Assembly: GCA_035416745.1 (NCBI GenBank) | Contig: DAOLNV010000007.1 | Span: forward strand, 71,921 to 117,169 | Length of the DNA: 45,249 nucleotides | Source: Candidatus Hydrogenedentota bacterium | GTDB lineage: Bacteria > Hydrogenedentota > Hydrogenedentia > Hydrogenedentales > SLHB01 | Direction: 5' to 3' | In this document: piece after piece, positions 34,726-42,820 of the stretch | Layout of the letters: the number at the start of each line of letters is the position of its first letter | Numbering within the stretch: position 1 is the stretch's first letter | Notes under the pieces: generated by a model | What the model saw: only the letters and a program-made list of their open reading frames with translations | Databases searched by the model: none | Told to the model about the DNA's origin: nothing | Made by a program: the position numbers and the translations under genes

Positions 34726-35292
34726 CTAGGGCATATAGGGCGGAACGGGAGGCGGGCTGGCCCAGTCTGGTTGGAAAGCCTCCTTGACGTTGGGCATCAG
34801 CATGAAGATGAACAGGATCGTCGGGTAGACTAACCCGAAACACATCCCGCCAAACATGCCAAAGACCATGCCGCCCATGAACGGAGCGGCCTCAGGTCCG
34901 CTTTGTTGTGCCATCTTCTCGATCATCGGAGCATATATGATGTAATAGGAAACGATAGCGCCGATGACCACGGCCACCCACGCGTAGACGCTGTACCCGA
35001 TTGAAAGGTACCGCGCCCAGGGACGCAGTTTGAGCAAACCAATGTCCGCCGCCAGAAGCGCGGCCGATGCCGCCATGCCCAAGGCCGTGCTGACATAGGT
35101 ATACGTCATGAAACGAGGATCACTCATCATCTGCTGGAAAGGGTTTCCCATCTGTTGTGCTTGCGGGACGTTCTCAAACATCCTTTGCGACAGCGATGAC
35201 ATGATAAGCCCTATCGGAGTGCATGTAATCCCCATTACCCCGAAGGCGATGTTCAGGATCCCAAAGACCGTTACTGCCGTTGGCCGCTGCAT
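34726..35292 (-). CDS. Small four-helix membrane protein, unknown
   Basis: A 188-residue protein with four predicted membrane segments: VTVFGILNIAFGVMGITCT, TALGMAASAALLAADIGLL, YAWVAVVIGAIVSYYIIYA and FGGMCFGLVYPTILFIFML. Between helices 1 and 2 lies a Met/Gln-rich loop (FENVPQAQQMGNPFQQMM), and the tail is Pro-rich. This looks like a widespread but unnamed class of small membrane proteins in Planctomycetes-like genomes; I do not recognise a function. It has its own promoter (35320-35348) and a GGGAGG site, so it need not depend on recG. Confidence 0.75.
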   Translation of the reverse strand: MQRPTAVTVFGILNIAFGVMGITCTPIGLIMSSLSQRMFENVPQAQQMGNPFQQMMSDPRFMTYTYVSTALGMAASAALLAADIGLLKLRPWARYLSIGYSVYAWVAVVIGAIVSYYIIYAPMIEKMAQQSGPEAAPFMGGMVFGMFGGMCFGLVYPTILFIFMLMPNVKEAFQPDWASPPPVPPYMP

Positions 35293-35319
35293 GACGAAGC
35301 CCTCCCTGCTCCCGAAAAG

Positions 35320-35348
35320 AGTATAGGCATGGGAGGCTTCGGGCTCAA
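35320..35348 (-). promoter_or_regulatory. Promoter of the four-helix membrane protein gene
   Basis: On the minus strand TTGAGC (35348-35343), a 17-nt spacer and TATACT (35325-35320) lie just after the recG stop codon. The ATG is 27 nt beyond the -10 box and is preceded by GGGAGG. Confidence 0.6.
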
Positions 35349-35356
35349 ATGCGAAA

Positions 35357-37426
35357 TCACAGGTTCACGGCCCCGTACCGGCTGGCTAATTGGGCCAGTG
35401 GACGATGTTCAGGGCTGGACAGCTCGGGATCGCGCCGGAGGATGGCTTCGGCTTCGCGGCGGGCTTGGTCGAGGAGGCGCACGTCGCGGATCAAGTCGGC
35501 AACGCGCAGGTCGCTCATGCCCGATTGGCGCACGCCGCGAAATTCGCCGGGACCGCGCAACTGGAGATCGGCCTCGGCAATGTCGAAGCCGCTGTTGGTG
35601 CTGCACATAATCTCCATGCGTTTCTTGCCCTCGGGAGTCTTGTGTTTCCCCAGAAGAAAACAATGCGAGGGGTGGGCGCCCCGCCCGACACGGCCCCGAA
35701 GCTGGTGAAGCTGGGTAAGGCCGAATTGCGGCGCATCTTCAATCACGATGGTGGTGGCATTGGGGCAATCGATGCCTACCTCGATCACCGTGGTGGTGAA
35801 CACTACGTCCAGTTCGCCCCGTTTGAAACGGTGCATGACCGCGTCTTTCTCCGCAAATGCCATGCGCCCGTGAAGAAGCCCAGTCCTGAGATTCCGAAAC
35901 GGGCCCGCCGAGAGTTCTTCGAAATGGTTGACCACGGATGTCAGGTCGCGCTTGTCGGACTCCTCGACCAGTGGACACACGATGTAGGTCTGCCATCCTT
36001 CTTGTGCCTGCTCGGCGATATAGTCATAGAGAGCCCCGACTTTTGCGGGGGTGACGCGCCGCGTTTTCACGGGCTGCCTTCCGGGTGGGAGTTCGTCGAT
36101 GACGCAGATGTCCATTCCCCCGTATACGGTTATGGCCAGGGTGCGCGGAATGGGGGTAGCGGTCATGTGGAGGATGTCGGGATGCGTCCCTTTTCGGACC
36201 AGGGCATCGCGTTGTACCACGCCGAAGCGGTGCTGCTCGTCAATGATGACCAGTCCGAGATTGCGGAAATCGGTCTTTTCCTGAATCAGCGCATGGGTCC
36301 CGATCAGTACGTCAACGTCCCCCGACGCCGTCAGTTGGCGCACGCTGCCCGCTGTTCCCGTTGAACCGGTAAGCACCTCGACCGACAGGCCCAGCGGCTC
36401 GAGGGAATCGCGGAGGTTCAGGGCGTGCTGCTCGGCCAGAATCTCTGTCGGCGCCATCAGCGCGGTCTGGTACCCCCCATCAGCGGCGGCTGCCACAGCG
36501 TGCAGGGCCACAACCGTCTTCCCACAGCCCACATCCCCCTGAAGCAGCCGCACCATCGGGCGGGGCGAAGCCATGTCTGCCAGAATGTCGCCAACCGCGC
36601 GTCGTTGGGCGGCTGTCAGAGTGAACGGCAGCGATTCGCGCAACGCCTTAAGGCGCGGACCGTCAATGGCGTGCCTGTAGCCGTCCTCTTCATGGGCACG
36701 CCGCGCACGGCCCTGCAGTATGCCGAGCTGAATGCCCAGGAGTTCTTCGTAAGCAAAACGGTCGCGGGCCTTTCGGGCTTCCTCCATGCTCGCGGGGAAA
36801 TGGACCGCTTCGATGGCTCGGCGCACGTCGCGATGCGGCCAGCGTCTGGCTATTTCGGCAGGGAGCCTGTCCTCAACCAAATCCTTGGCTTCATCCAGGG
36901 CAATCCGCACCCAACGCCGCAACATCCGTTGTGACAACTTCTCGGTGAGACGGTAAACGGGCACGATGCGTCCAGTATGGAGCCTATCCTCGTCGTCATT
37001 TGACAACAATTCGTAGTCGGGATTCCGCAGGCTCAAACCGTTCCATTTCCCTACCGCACCTGTGAAAAAGCCTTGTTTGCCGGGCGTCAACGTGCGCGAG
37101 AGAAACCCTAACCCGAACCATACGGCCCTGACCTCGCCCGAGTCGTCGCGAAGCAGTGCTTCAGTGGCGGAGAGCCGGCGGCGCAAGCGCAGGGAGTTCG
37201 AACGCACGACCTCAGCCCTGATGGTGGCGGTATCGCCATCTTTCAGGCGTGCTATCGGTGTGGGTTGGCGGCGGTCCTGGTAGTCGCGGGGAAAATGGAA
37301 AAGCAGGTCGCGGACGCTGGCGATCTCAAGGTTGAGAAGCAGCAGGGCGCGTTTTTCGCCGATACCGGGAAGCGAAGATACAGGTTGCTCGAGTGAAAAG
37401 GCTGCGCCAGGCCCTCCGGCGTCCAT
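35357..37426 (-). CDS. recG: ATP-dependent DNA helicase RecG
   Basis: About 689 residues. An N-terminal wedge/OB domain for branched DNA comes first (LPGIGEKRALLLLNLEIASV; LLFHFPRDYQDRR). A superfamily 2 helicase core follows: Walker A LLQGDVGCGKTVVALHA near 302, motif II LVIIDEQHRFG, motif III MTATPIPRTLA and motif VI LHQLRGRVGRGAHPSHCFLL. It drives fork regression and Holliday junction migration in repair. The ATG at 37426 shares a base with the TGA of the DUF3299-like gene (TGATG); a GTG one codon earlier is also possible. Confidence 0.96.
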   Translation of the reverse strand: MDAGGPGAAFSLEQPVSSLPGIGEKRALLLLNLEIASVRDLLFHFPRDYQDRRQPTPIARLKDGDTATIRAEVVRSNSLRLRRRLSATEALLRDDSGEVRAVWFGLGFLSRTLTPGKQGFFTGAVGKWNGLSLRNPDYELLSNDDEDRLHTGRIVPVYRLTEKLSQRMLRRWVRIALDEAKDLVEDRLPAEIARRWPHRDVRRAIEAVHFPASMEEARKARDRFAYEELLGIQLGILQGRARRAHEEDGYRHAIDGPRLKALRESLPFTLTAAQRRAVGDILADMASPRPMVRLLQGDVGCGKTVVALHAVAAAADGGYQTALMAPTEILAEQHALNLRDSLEPLGLSVEVLTGSTGTAGSVRQLTASGDVDVLIGTHALIQEKTDFRNLGLVIIDEQHRFGVVQRDALVRKGTHPDILHMTATPIPRTLAITVYGGMDICVIDELPPGRQPVKTRRVTPAKVGALYDYIAEQAQEGWQTYIVCPLVEESDKRDLTSVVNHFEELSAGPFRNLRTGLLHGRMAFAEKDAVMHRFKRGELDVVFTTTVIEVGIDCPNATTIVIEDAPQFGLTQLHQLRGRVGRGAHPSHCFLLGKHKTPEGKKRMEIMCSTNSGFDIAEADLQLRGPGEFRGVRQSGMSDLRVADLIRDVRLLDQARREAEAILRRDPELSSPEHRPLAQLASRYGAVNL

Positions 37427-38016
37427 CACTGAATCAGCTCGGCATTCTTGAGCACGAAAAAGAATTTAGGCCCTTCTTGCTCCCGCAACTCCAGCTTGCC
37501 ACGCAGGGCGAGCACACCGCCCTCCGCAAATCCCACCGGCTCGGCAGTTCGGACGTACATGGCCTGATTCGTGGGCGGCCGCTTTTTCCAATAGCATTCC
37601 AGTGGCAACGGTGTCAGAAGGACTTCGGGCACTCCCTTGTAGTTGGTCGAATGCGAATGTCCCAGAACAAGGTCCAGTATGGGCAGGGACGGAAGCATGG
37701 ATGCCTGGGTATGGTTGTGCTCCTCGACCGGGGCATCGCCGCCCAGGGGAATGCCGTATCCGACGATCGTGATCTGTTTTCCGTCGAGAGCCTTTACCTC
37801 GTCAGGGTATGAAGGAACTGACTCGAAGGCGCCCCCGGTCTGTCCCAACAGTTCCCAGCTTACGGGGCGCATGCCCTTCTGGACCAGGGATTGCCGCACG
37901 CTTTTCGCGGCCTCGGTGTGGAGATTGACGATGTTGCTGATACGGTACCACTGGTTGAATGAAGCCACGGCCACAATGACGACCACCACTCCGACAAGAG
38001 TCAATATCTTTCTCAT
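37426..38016 (-). CDS. DUF3299-like membrane-anchored protein
   Basis: About 196 residues from the ATG at 38016, chosen because AGAGGG precedes it by eight bases; the open frame extends 33 codons further upstream without support. An N-terminal anchor (ILTLVGVVVVIVAVASFNQW) leads to an external domain with ALDGKQITIVGYGIPLGG and CYWKKRPPTNQAMYVR. The pattern 'L-x-G-K, then C-x(n)-PPxNQ-x-V-x-V' is that of DUF3299 proteins, whose function is unknown. HNHTQ and GHSHS segments add possible metal ligands. It is divergent from the zinc importer cluster across a shared control region and is coupled to recG by overlapping codons. Confidence 0.65.
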   Translation of the reverse strand: MRKILTLVGVVVVIVAVASFNQWYRISNIVNLHTEAAKSVRQSLVQKGMRPVSWELLGQTGGAFESVPSYPDEVKALDGKQITIVGYGIPLGGDAPVEEHNHTQASMLPSLPILDLVLGHSHSTNYKGVPEVLLTPLPLECYWKKRPPTNQAMYVRTAEPVGFAEGGVLALRGKLELREQEGPKFFFVLKNAELIQ

Positions 38017-38259
38017 GAAACAGCCCTCTTTACCCGGCCACAAGATGCCGCGTCGCGACTCTTGCGACCGCTCTAACGGCAAAACGACGGAATTCGAAAC
38101 TTTGGAATGCCTCATTTTGGCCTATTTCCGTCCCCGAACGCAACCAGCACATGGGCAACCACAACTCGCGGCTGGAACCAAACGAGCGGCACATGCGCTG
38201 CCTTGCCCCGGGAGGCAGGAGGTCTGGACGGCCACTGACGGGAATAGTACGAGCGCCTG

Positions 38260-38303
38260 TTGCGTTAGGTATTAAAAAGTATTAAACTCGGCCGGTCAAC
38301 CGG
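38260..38303. promoter_or_regulatory. Overlapping divergent promoters with direct-repeat operator (zinc locus)
   Basis: Plus strand: TTGCGT (38260-38265), 17-nt spacer, TAAACT (38283-38288), toward the regulator-znuACB genes. Minus strand: TTGACC (38299-38294), 17-nt spacer, TTTAAT (38276-38271), toward DUF3299-recG. The direct repeat GTATTAAA (38269-38276 and 38279-38286, 10-bp period) lies across both -10 boxes. A short inverted repeat CCGGT-CA-ACCGG (38292-38303) follows. The 10-bp period places both half sites on one DNA face, as expected for ribbon-helix-helix dimers. Confidence 0.65.
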
Positions 38304-38313
38304 AGAAAAACCC

Positions 38314-38607
38314 ATGCCCCCGTCAAAAAAACACGAGATCATTACGTTCAAGGTGGACGAAGGCCTGTCCCACGCCATGCAAGGCATTGGTAACCGGTCG
38401 GAGTTCATCCGGCGGGCCATTCTGGCCGCTCTCGAGAACGTGTGTCCCCTGTGTCTTGGAGCGGGCGCCCTCTCGCCCGAGCAGCGAAAGCATTGGGACC
38501 GGTTCTCGGCCACACACAACGTGGAAGAGTGCGAGAACTGCCATGCGATGCACATTGTGTGCGTGGCCGCGGGCAGTTCAGGCGAAGCGGAGACTCATGC
38601 GCACTAG
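38314..38607 (+). CDS. Ribbon-helix-helix regulator with Cys/His metal-binding tail
   Basis: A 97-residue protein. Residues about 7-42 form a CopG-type ribbon-helix-helix (HEIITFKVDEGLSHAM; GNRSEFIRRAILAAL). The tail has CPLC near 44-47, His residues in KHWDRFSATH, CENCH near 73-77 and a HAH end, resembling a small zinc-ribbon or sensor site. It starts eight bases after GGAG, and its stop codon overlaps the znuA start by 11 bases, so it is the first gene of the zinc import operon. Zinc-responsive autorepression through the upstream direct repeat is a strong inference; no Fur/Zur gene is in the window. Confidence 0.82.
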   Translation: MPPSKKHEIITFKVDEGLSHAMQGIGNRSEFIRRAILAALENVCPLCLGAGALSPEQRKHWDRFSATHNVEECENCHAMHIVCVAAGSSGEAETHAH

Positions 38608-39538
38608 ACGCGTGTCATTGCGCATCGTCTGGCCCGGCGTATTGCTGTGCCTGGCGTTGACGGGTGGATGCGGGCCGGGTCCCGCGCCGTCTCAATCTAC
38701 AGGTGTGGGGGGCGGCGCCTTGGACGTTTTCGTCAGCATTTCCCCGCTGGCCTTTCTGGCTGTGCGTGTTGGGGGAGAGCACGTGCGCGTTCATACCTTA
38801 CTGTCCCCCGGCCAGGGACCGCACACGTTTACGGCAACGCCGAAGCAGGTGATGGCGTTAGGCGAGGCCGCCGCATATTTTCACGTGGGCGGGTTCCCTT
38901 TCGAACGCGAACTTGCCAAACGCGTCGGGGCAAGTTTCCCTTCCCTCGCGGTTCAGGATCTGAGCCAGGGCATCGCGCGCCGGACCGACCTGGCGCACGG
39001 CCACGCCGAGGAGTCACCGGCGCAGCATGCCGGCGAGGAGTGGGACCCGCACGTGTGGATGTCGCCGCCCATGCTCGAGACCATGGCAACAGCGGCCGCG
39101 CAAACGCTGAAACGGATTGACCCGGCTCATGCTGATGACTACGACCAGAATCTTGGCGGCGTTCTCGACGATCTAGAGGTCCTTGACCGTGAATTGCGGG
39201 AGAAGCTCGCGCCGTACAAAGGCGATGTGTTCTATATCTATCATCCGGCTCTGGGATATTTTGCGGAAACGTACGGGTTGCACCAGAAGTCCGTGGAAGT
39301 GGGCGGCAAGAAGCCGGCGCCGCGGCAGCTTCAGGAACTCATCGAGCAGGCTCGGAAAGACGGCGTGCGGGTCATCTTTGTACAGCCGCAGTTCGATCAG
39401 CGTGCCGCGGAGTCGGTGGCGGAGGCTATCGAAGGCTCGGTGGCGCCGGTCGACCCTCTGCGTGAAGACGTGCTCGCGAATCTGCGCGAGATCGCAACCA
39501 GTCTGGCCGAAGCCTTCGCCGCGGAGAAAACGCCATGA
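38597..39538 (+). CDS. znuA: Zinc ABC transporter substrate-binding lipoprotein ZnuA
   Basis: About 313 residues. A signal with lipobox LTGGC anchors it outside the inner membrane. Cluster A-I metal-binding features are present: His in GQGPHTFTATP, His in EWDPHVWMSPP, His in FYIYHPALGYFAETYG and an acidic residue in FVQPQFDQRAA. A His-rich loop (HGHAEESPAQH) typical of zinc-specific members precedes the second His. The ATG at 38597 overlaps the regulator stop. A longer frame upstream belongs to the regulator's alternate frame and is not used. The substrate is most likely Zn2+, with Mn2+ less likely because of the His loop. Confidence 0.93.
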   Translation: MRTRRVSLRIVWPGVLLCLALTGGCGPGPAPSQSTGVGGGALDVFVSISPLAFLAVRVGGEHVRVHTLLSPGQGPHTFTATPKQVMALGEAAAYFHVGGFPFERELAKRVGASFPSLAVQDLSQGIARRTDLAHGHAEESPAQHAGEEWDPHVWMSPPMLETMATAAAQTLKRIDPAHADDYDQNLGGVLDDLEVLDRELREKLAPYKGDVFYIYHPALGYFAETYGLHQKSVEVGGKKPAPRQLQELIEQARKDGVRVIFVQPQFDQRAAESVAEAIEGSVAPVDPLREDVLANLREIATSLAEAFAAEKTP

Positions 39539-40335
39539 GGCCGGATGCACAAACGCCAGATTCATGCGCTGCCCATAGCGCCCACTGGCCCGCTGTATGT
39601 ATGCGGAACGTGACGTTCTCGTACAACGGCTGGCCGGCGCTTCAGAACGTGAACCTTGACATACCCTCCGGCGCGTTCTCTTGCGTTATTGGCCCTAACG
39701 GCGGCGGCAAATCGACGCTCCTCAAGCTTATTCTCGGCCTGTTGACGCCGGACCAAGGCGAAGTGAGAGTCTTCGGAGAACCTCCGATGAATGCCCGCGG
39801 CCGCATGGGCTACACGCCCCAGTTCGCGCAATACGATCCCCAATTCCCGGTGTCCGTGGCGGACGTGGCGCTCATGGGCATTGCGGAACGCCACTGGGGC
39901 GGACGTTATACCCGCGAGGAAAAAGACGCGGCCCTCCGCGCTCTTGACGAGATGGGCATCGGGAACCTGCGCCGCCGTGCTTTCTCCGAACTGTCCGGAG
40001 GCCAGCGCCAGCGCGTGTTGATCGCCCGCGCGCTGGTATCCGAGCCGGACATGCTGCTATTGGACGAACCGGCCGCCAATGTGGACCTGGCCGCGGCGAA
40101 ACGCCTGATGCTCACCCTTCAGGACGTGGCGAAGCGCATGACCATCATCATGGTCTCCCATGATCCGTCTTTCATTTACGACGCCGTTTCGCGCGTGATC
40201 TGCGTGAATCAGCATGCGCATATCCATCCCACAAGCGAACTGACGACGGCTCGCCTGCGCGAACTGTACGGCGAAGACGTGCGGCTCATCCGGCACGACG
40301 TGCGCGACCGCGAAACGGACCATGCCCATGAGTGA
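39535..40335 (+). CDS. znuC: Zinc ABC transporter ATP-binding protein ZnuC
   Basis: A 266-residue ABC ATPase. Walker A is IGPNGGGKSTLLKLIL, the signature is LSGGQRQRVLIARAL, Walker B is LLLDEPAANVD, and the H-loop is IIMVSHD. The Q-loop region reads GYTPQFAQYDPQFPVSVADV, as in metal-type importers. Its ATG overlaps the TGA of znuA (ATGA) and its end overlaps znuB by 14 bases, so the three subunits are translationally linked. The first 20 residues, rich in Asp, Thr and His, are a non-conserved extension. Confidence 0.94.
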   Translation: MRPDAQTPDSCAAHSAHWPAVCMRNVTFSYNGWPALQNVNLDIPSGAFSCVIGPNGGGKSTLLKLILGLLTPDQGEVRVFGEPPMNARGRMGYTPQFAQYDPQFPVSVADVALMGIAERHWGGRYTREEKDAALRALDEMGIGNLRRRAFSELSGGQRQRVLIARALVSEPDMLLLDEPAANVDLAAAKRLMLTLQDVAKRMTIIMVSHDPSFIYDAVSRVICVNQHAHIHPTSELTTARLRELYGEDVRLIRHDVRDRETDHAHE

Positions 40336-41167
40336 GTTTCTGAAAGCGCTGTTTCATCCGGACATTCCTGTGTTGCGCCATGCCATGCTCGTGGGAATGT
40401 TGTCGAGCGTGGCTTTCGGCATCGTGGGGACGTTCGTGGTGACCCGCCGGATCACCTTTATCGCGGCGGCGATCGCGCATTGTGTGTTGGGGGGCATCGG
40501 CGCCGCCCTGTATCTGCGCGTTCACACCGGCCTGGCATGGCTCGAACCGATTTACGGCGCGTTGCCCGCGGCATTGCTCGCAGCCCTCATCATCGGCGTG
40601 GTCAGCCTGCGCGCCAAGGAGCGAGAAGACACCGTCATCGGCGCTGTCTGGGCCGTCGGCATGGCCGTGGGGCTCCTCCTCCTCGCGAAGACCCCCGGCT
40701 ACAACAAAGACACCATGAGCTACCTTTTCGGCGATATTCTGCTCATCACGAAACGCGATGTCTGGCTGGTTGCGGGGCTCGACATCCTGATCGTGTCCGT
40801 GGCGGTGTTTTTCTATAACAAGCTGCTGGCGGTGTGTTTTGATGAGGAATTCGCCCGCACGCGGGGAGTCGCCGTCGAACGGTATTACCTTCTGCTGTTG
40901 TGCCTGATCGCGGTGACTATCGTGCTCCTCGTGTATGTGGTCGGGATCGTGCTGGTTATTGCATTGCTTACCCTGCCTGCGGCGGTTGCGGGGCAGTTCT
41001 CGCGGCGTATGGGGCGGATCATGGTCACGGCGGTGCTGTTGTGCATGGTGTTCTCCGCGTCGGGCATCGCCTTGAGCTACCCGTACGATCTCCCGAGCGG
41101 CCCGACGATCATCGTCACCGGCGCGGTAGTCTACTTGGCCGTCCTGGCCGTGAAGCGGCTCCCATAA
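40322..41167 (+). CDS. znuB: Zinc ABC transporter permease ZnuB
   Basis: A 281-residue ABC-3 family permease with about eight membrane segments, including MLSSVAFGIVGTFVVTRRIT, TIVLLVYVVGIVLVIALLTL and a final TIIVTGAVVYLAVLAV. LPAAVAGQFSRRMGRIM is the cytoplasmic loop that contacts the ATPase. Two adjacent in-frame ATGs (40322 and 40328) are both possible starts. The TAA stop shares its last two bases with the first bases of the inverted-repeat element at 41166, so the present C-terminus may have been set by insertion of that element. Confidence 0.93.
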   Translation: MPMSEFLKALFHPDIPVLRHAMLVGMLSSVAFGIVGTFVVTRRITFIAAAIAHCVLGGIGAALYLRVHTGLAWLEPIYGALPAALLAALIIGVVSLRAKEREDTVIGAVWAVGMAVGLLLLAKTPGYNKDTMSYLFGDILLITKRDVWLVAGLDILIVSVAVFFYNKLLAVCFDEEFARTRGVAVERYYLLLLCLIAVTIVLLVYVVGIVLVIALLTLPAAVAGQFSRRMGRIMVTAVLLCMVFSASGIALSYPYDLPSGPTIIVTGAVVYLAVLAVKRLP

Positions 41168-41266
41168 TTTTGGGGACACAATACTCAATTGTGGCTGTGA
41201 ATGCCCAAGGCACGTGGTACAACAAACGCGCAGGAAATCCCAATTGAGTATTGTGTCCCCAAAATT
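41166..41266. repeat. 101-bp element with 26-bp perfect terminal inverted repeats
   Basis: The left arm (41166-41191) starts AATTTTGGGGACACAATA and ends CTCAATTG; the right arm (41241-41266) is its exact reverse complement. The 49-bp core holds no ORF. This structure is like a MITE or a REP/BIME unit mobilised in trans by a REP-associated (Y1) transposase. The arms also allow a very stable mRNA hairpin that could terminate znuB transcription. No target-site duplication was obvious and no second copy was seen in this window. Confidence 0.75.
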
Positions 41267-41273
41267 CAGGAAC

Positions 41274-41302
41274 TTGCGAAGCACGCCGTGCTTCCGTAGA
41301 CT
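41274..41302 (+). promoter_or_regulatory. AGE-epimerase promoter with internal palindrome
   Basis: TTGCGA (41274-41279), a 17-nt spacer and TAGACT (41297-41302) lie 42 bp upstream of the epimerase ATG. The palindrome GAAGCAC-GCC-GTGCTTC (41278-41294) fills the spacer, an ideal position for a repressor of the LacI or similar class. Confidence 0.6.
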
Positions 41303-41344
41303 GGCACAGGGCCGCAAGAGGCAATACCAAAGGGAAGACGTGCC

Positions 41345-42604
41345 ATGAAAGAGCGCTGCAAATCTTTGCTGAAAGAAGTGCAACACCACCTGCGCGAGGA
41401 ATTGATACCGTTCTGGATGACTCACGGCGTCGACGAGGAATACGGGGGATTCTTGACCTACTTCGACAGGAACGGCAATCCGACCGGCGAAACCGTCAAG
41501 ACTCTTATATGCCAGACGCGGATGATCTACACGTACTCGTCGATGTACCGTGCAGGATACGGCGGCCAAAAGGCCCTTGACATCGCGAAACAGGGCGTCG
41601 ACTTTCTCCTCGCGCACATGTGGGACGACAAGTACGGCGGCTGGTACTGGACCGTCGAGCGGGACGGCACGCCCATCAACAGAAGCAAACTGGGGTACGG
41701 CCATTCTTTTGGCATTTATTCGCTCAGCGAGTACCAGATGGCCACTGGCGACCCTCGCGGCCTCGAGTGGGCCATGCGCAACTACGAGATCCTCCAGACA
41801 CGGATGGCCGACAACTGCTACGGCGGTTACTATGAGTTCCTCGAGGAGGATTTTCAAAAGAAGCGGCCGGGCAAGTACGGCGGCGATCGCAAATCGTTCG
41901 ATATCCATATGCACCTTATGGAAGCCTTCACGAATCTCTACGAAGCCACCGGCGCCCCGCTTATTTACGATCGCACCAACGAGATAATCGAGTTGCTGTT
42001 CAAGCGGGTTATCCACCCGGAATTCGGCACGGGCATCGCCCAGTTCGCCCTCGACTGGACTCCGCTGCGGGCCATCCTCTTCGCTGACGTATGGGGCTCG
42101 GACCGCGACGTCGAAGACGAAGCGGGGCGGCCCATGAACAACACGAGCTTCGGCCACAACGTCGAGTTTGCGTGGCTCCTTATCCACACCTTGGACATCC
42201 TCGGCCTGAAGCGCAGCGGCTATCTCGAGGCTTTCCGCAAGATCTTCGACCACTGCCACCGATACGGCATCGACTGGAAACACGGCGGCGTCTATTGCGA
42301 AGGCCCCCACGACGGTCCTGCCCGTGAGAAAAACAAAGAGTTCTGGCAACAGGCCGAATGCCTCATCGGCATGCTCGACGCCTATCTCCTGTTTGGCGAC
42401 GACAAATACATCGACGCCTACGAAAACGTCCACCGCTTCGTCATGGATCACGTCGTCAACCACGAAGTCGGCGAGTGGTATCCTCTGTTCGACGAAAACA
42501 ACAACCGTCTCTGGGACTACATGGGCCATGCGTGGAAAATCAATTACCACACCGTGCGGTCCATGATTCAGTCCGAGAAACGCCTCATGAAGATTGTAGG
42601 ATAG
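41345..42604 (+). CDS. AGE-family sugar 2-epimerase (cellobiose 2-epimerase-like)
   Basis: A 419-residue (alpha/alpha)6-barrel protein of the N-acylglucosamine 2-epimerase family. Conserved blocks are QTRMIYTYSSMY, LGYGHSFGIYSLSEY, TSFGHNVEFAWLL with a catalytic His, KNKEFWQQAECLIGML, and HAWKINYHTVRSMI with the second catalytic His. The pattern is closer to cellobiose/mannobiose 2-epimerases than to renin-binding proteins, but the substrate is not certain. No signal peptide is present, so it acts in the cytoplasm. A GGGAAG ribosome site precedes the ATG. The secreted ADP-ribosylglycohydrolase-family gene follows 216 bp later. Confidence 0.92.
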   Translation: MKERCKSLLKEVQHHLREELIPFWMTHGVDEEYGGFLTYFDRNGNPTGETVKTLICQTRMIYTYSSMYRAGYGGQKALDIAKQGVDFLLAHMWDDKYGGWYWTVERDGTPINRSKLGYGHSFGIYSLSEYQMATGDPRGLEWAMRNYEILQTRMADNCYGGYYEFLEEDFQKKRPGKYGGDRKSFDIHMHLMEAFTNLYEATGAPLIYDRTNEIIELLFKRVIHPEFGTGIAQFALDWTPLRAILFADVWGSDRDVEDEAGRPMNNTSFGHNVEFAWLLIHTLDILGLKRSGYLEAFRKIFDHCHRYGIDWKHGGVYCEGPHDGPAREKNKEFWQQAECLIGMLDAYLLFGDDKYIDAYENVHRFVMDHVVNHEVGEWYPLFDENNNRLWDYMGHAWKINYHTVRSMIQSEKRLMKIVG

Positions 42605-42820
42605 CGGCCGGGGCGGCCTGCGAGTCCTTTCGTCCGTGGCGATGGTGACCTATTTCGGGAAAGGCTCTTGCCATCGGCGTCTCAGAGTCGGAAGCTTGAC
42701 GACCCGGCGGTTGCAGGAATGGCAGGGTCAGGAGCGGCTGCGCGAGGCCGTCCTTTGCCCTTGATTTCCCCTGCCGGAATCTCCACGATAGGCACGAACA
42801 CCTGGTAAGGAGGGTGAGGC

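Noticed and set aside
40286..42550. Long minus-strand open frame (754 codons) across znuB and the epimerase gene
   Set aside because: It spans two well-recognised plus-strand genes and the inverted-repeat element; its translation is rich in Val/Asp/His with no family features.
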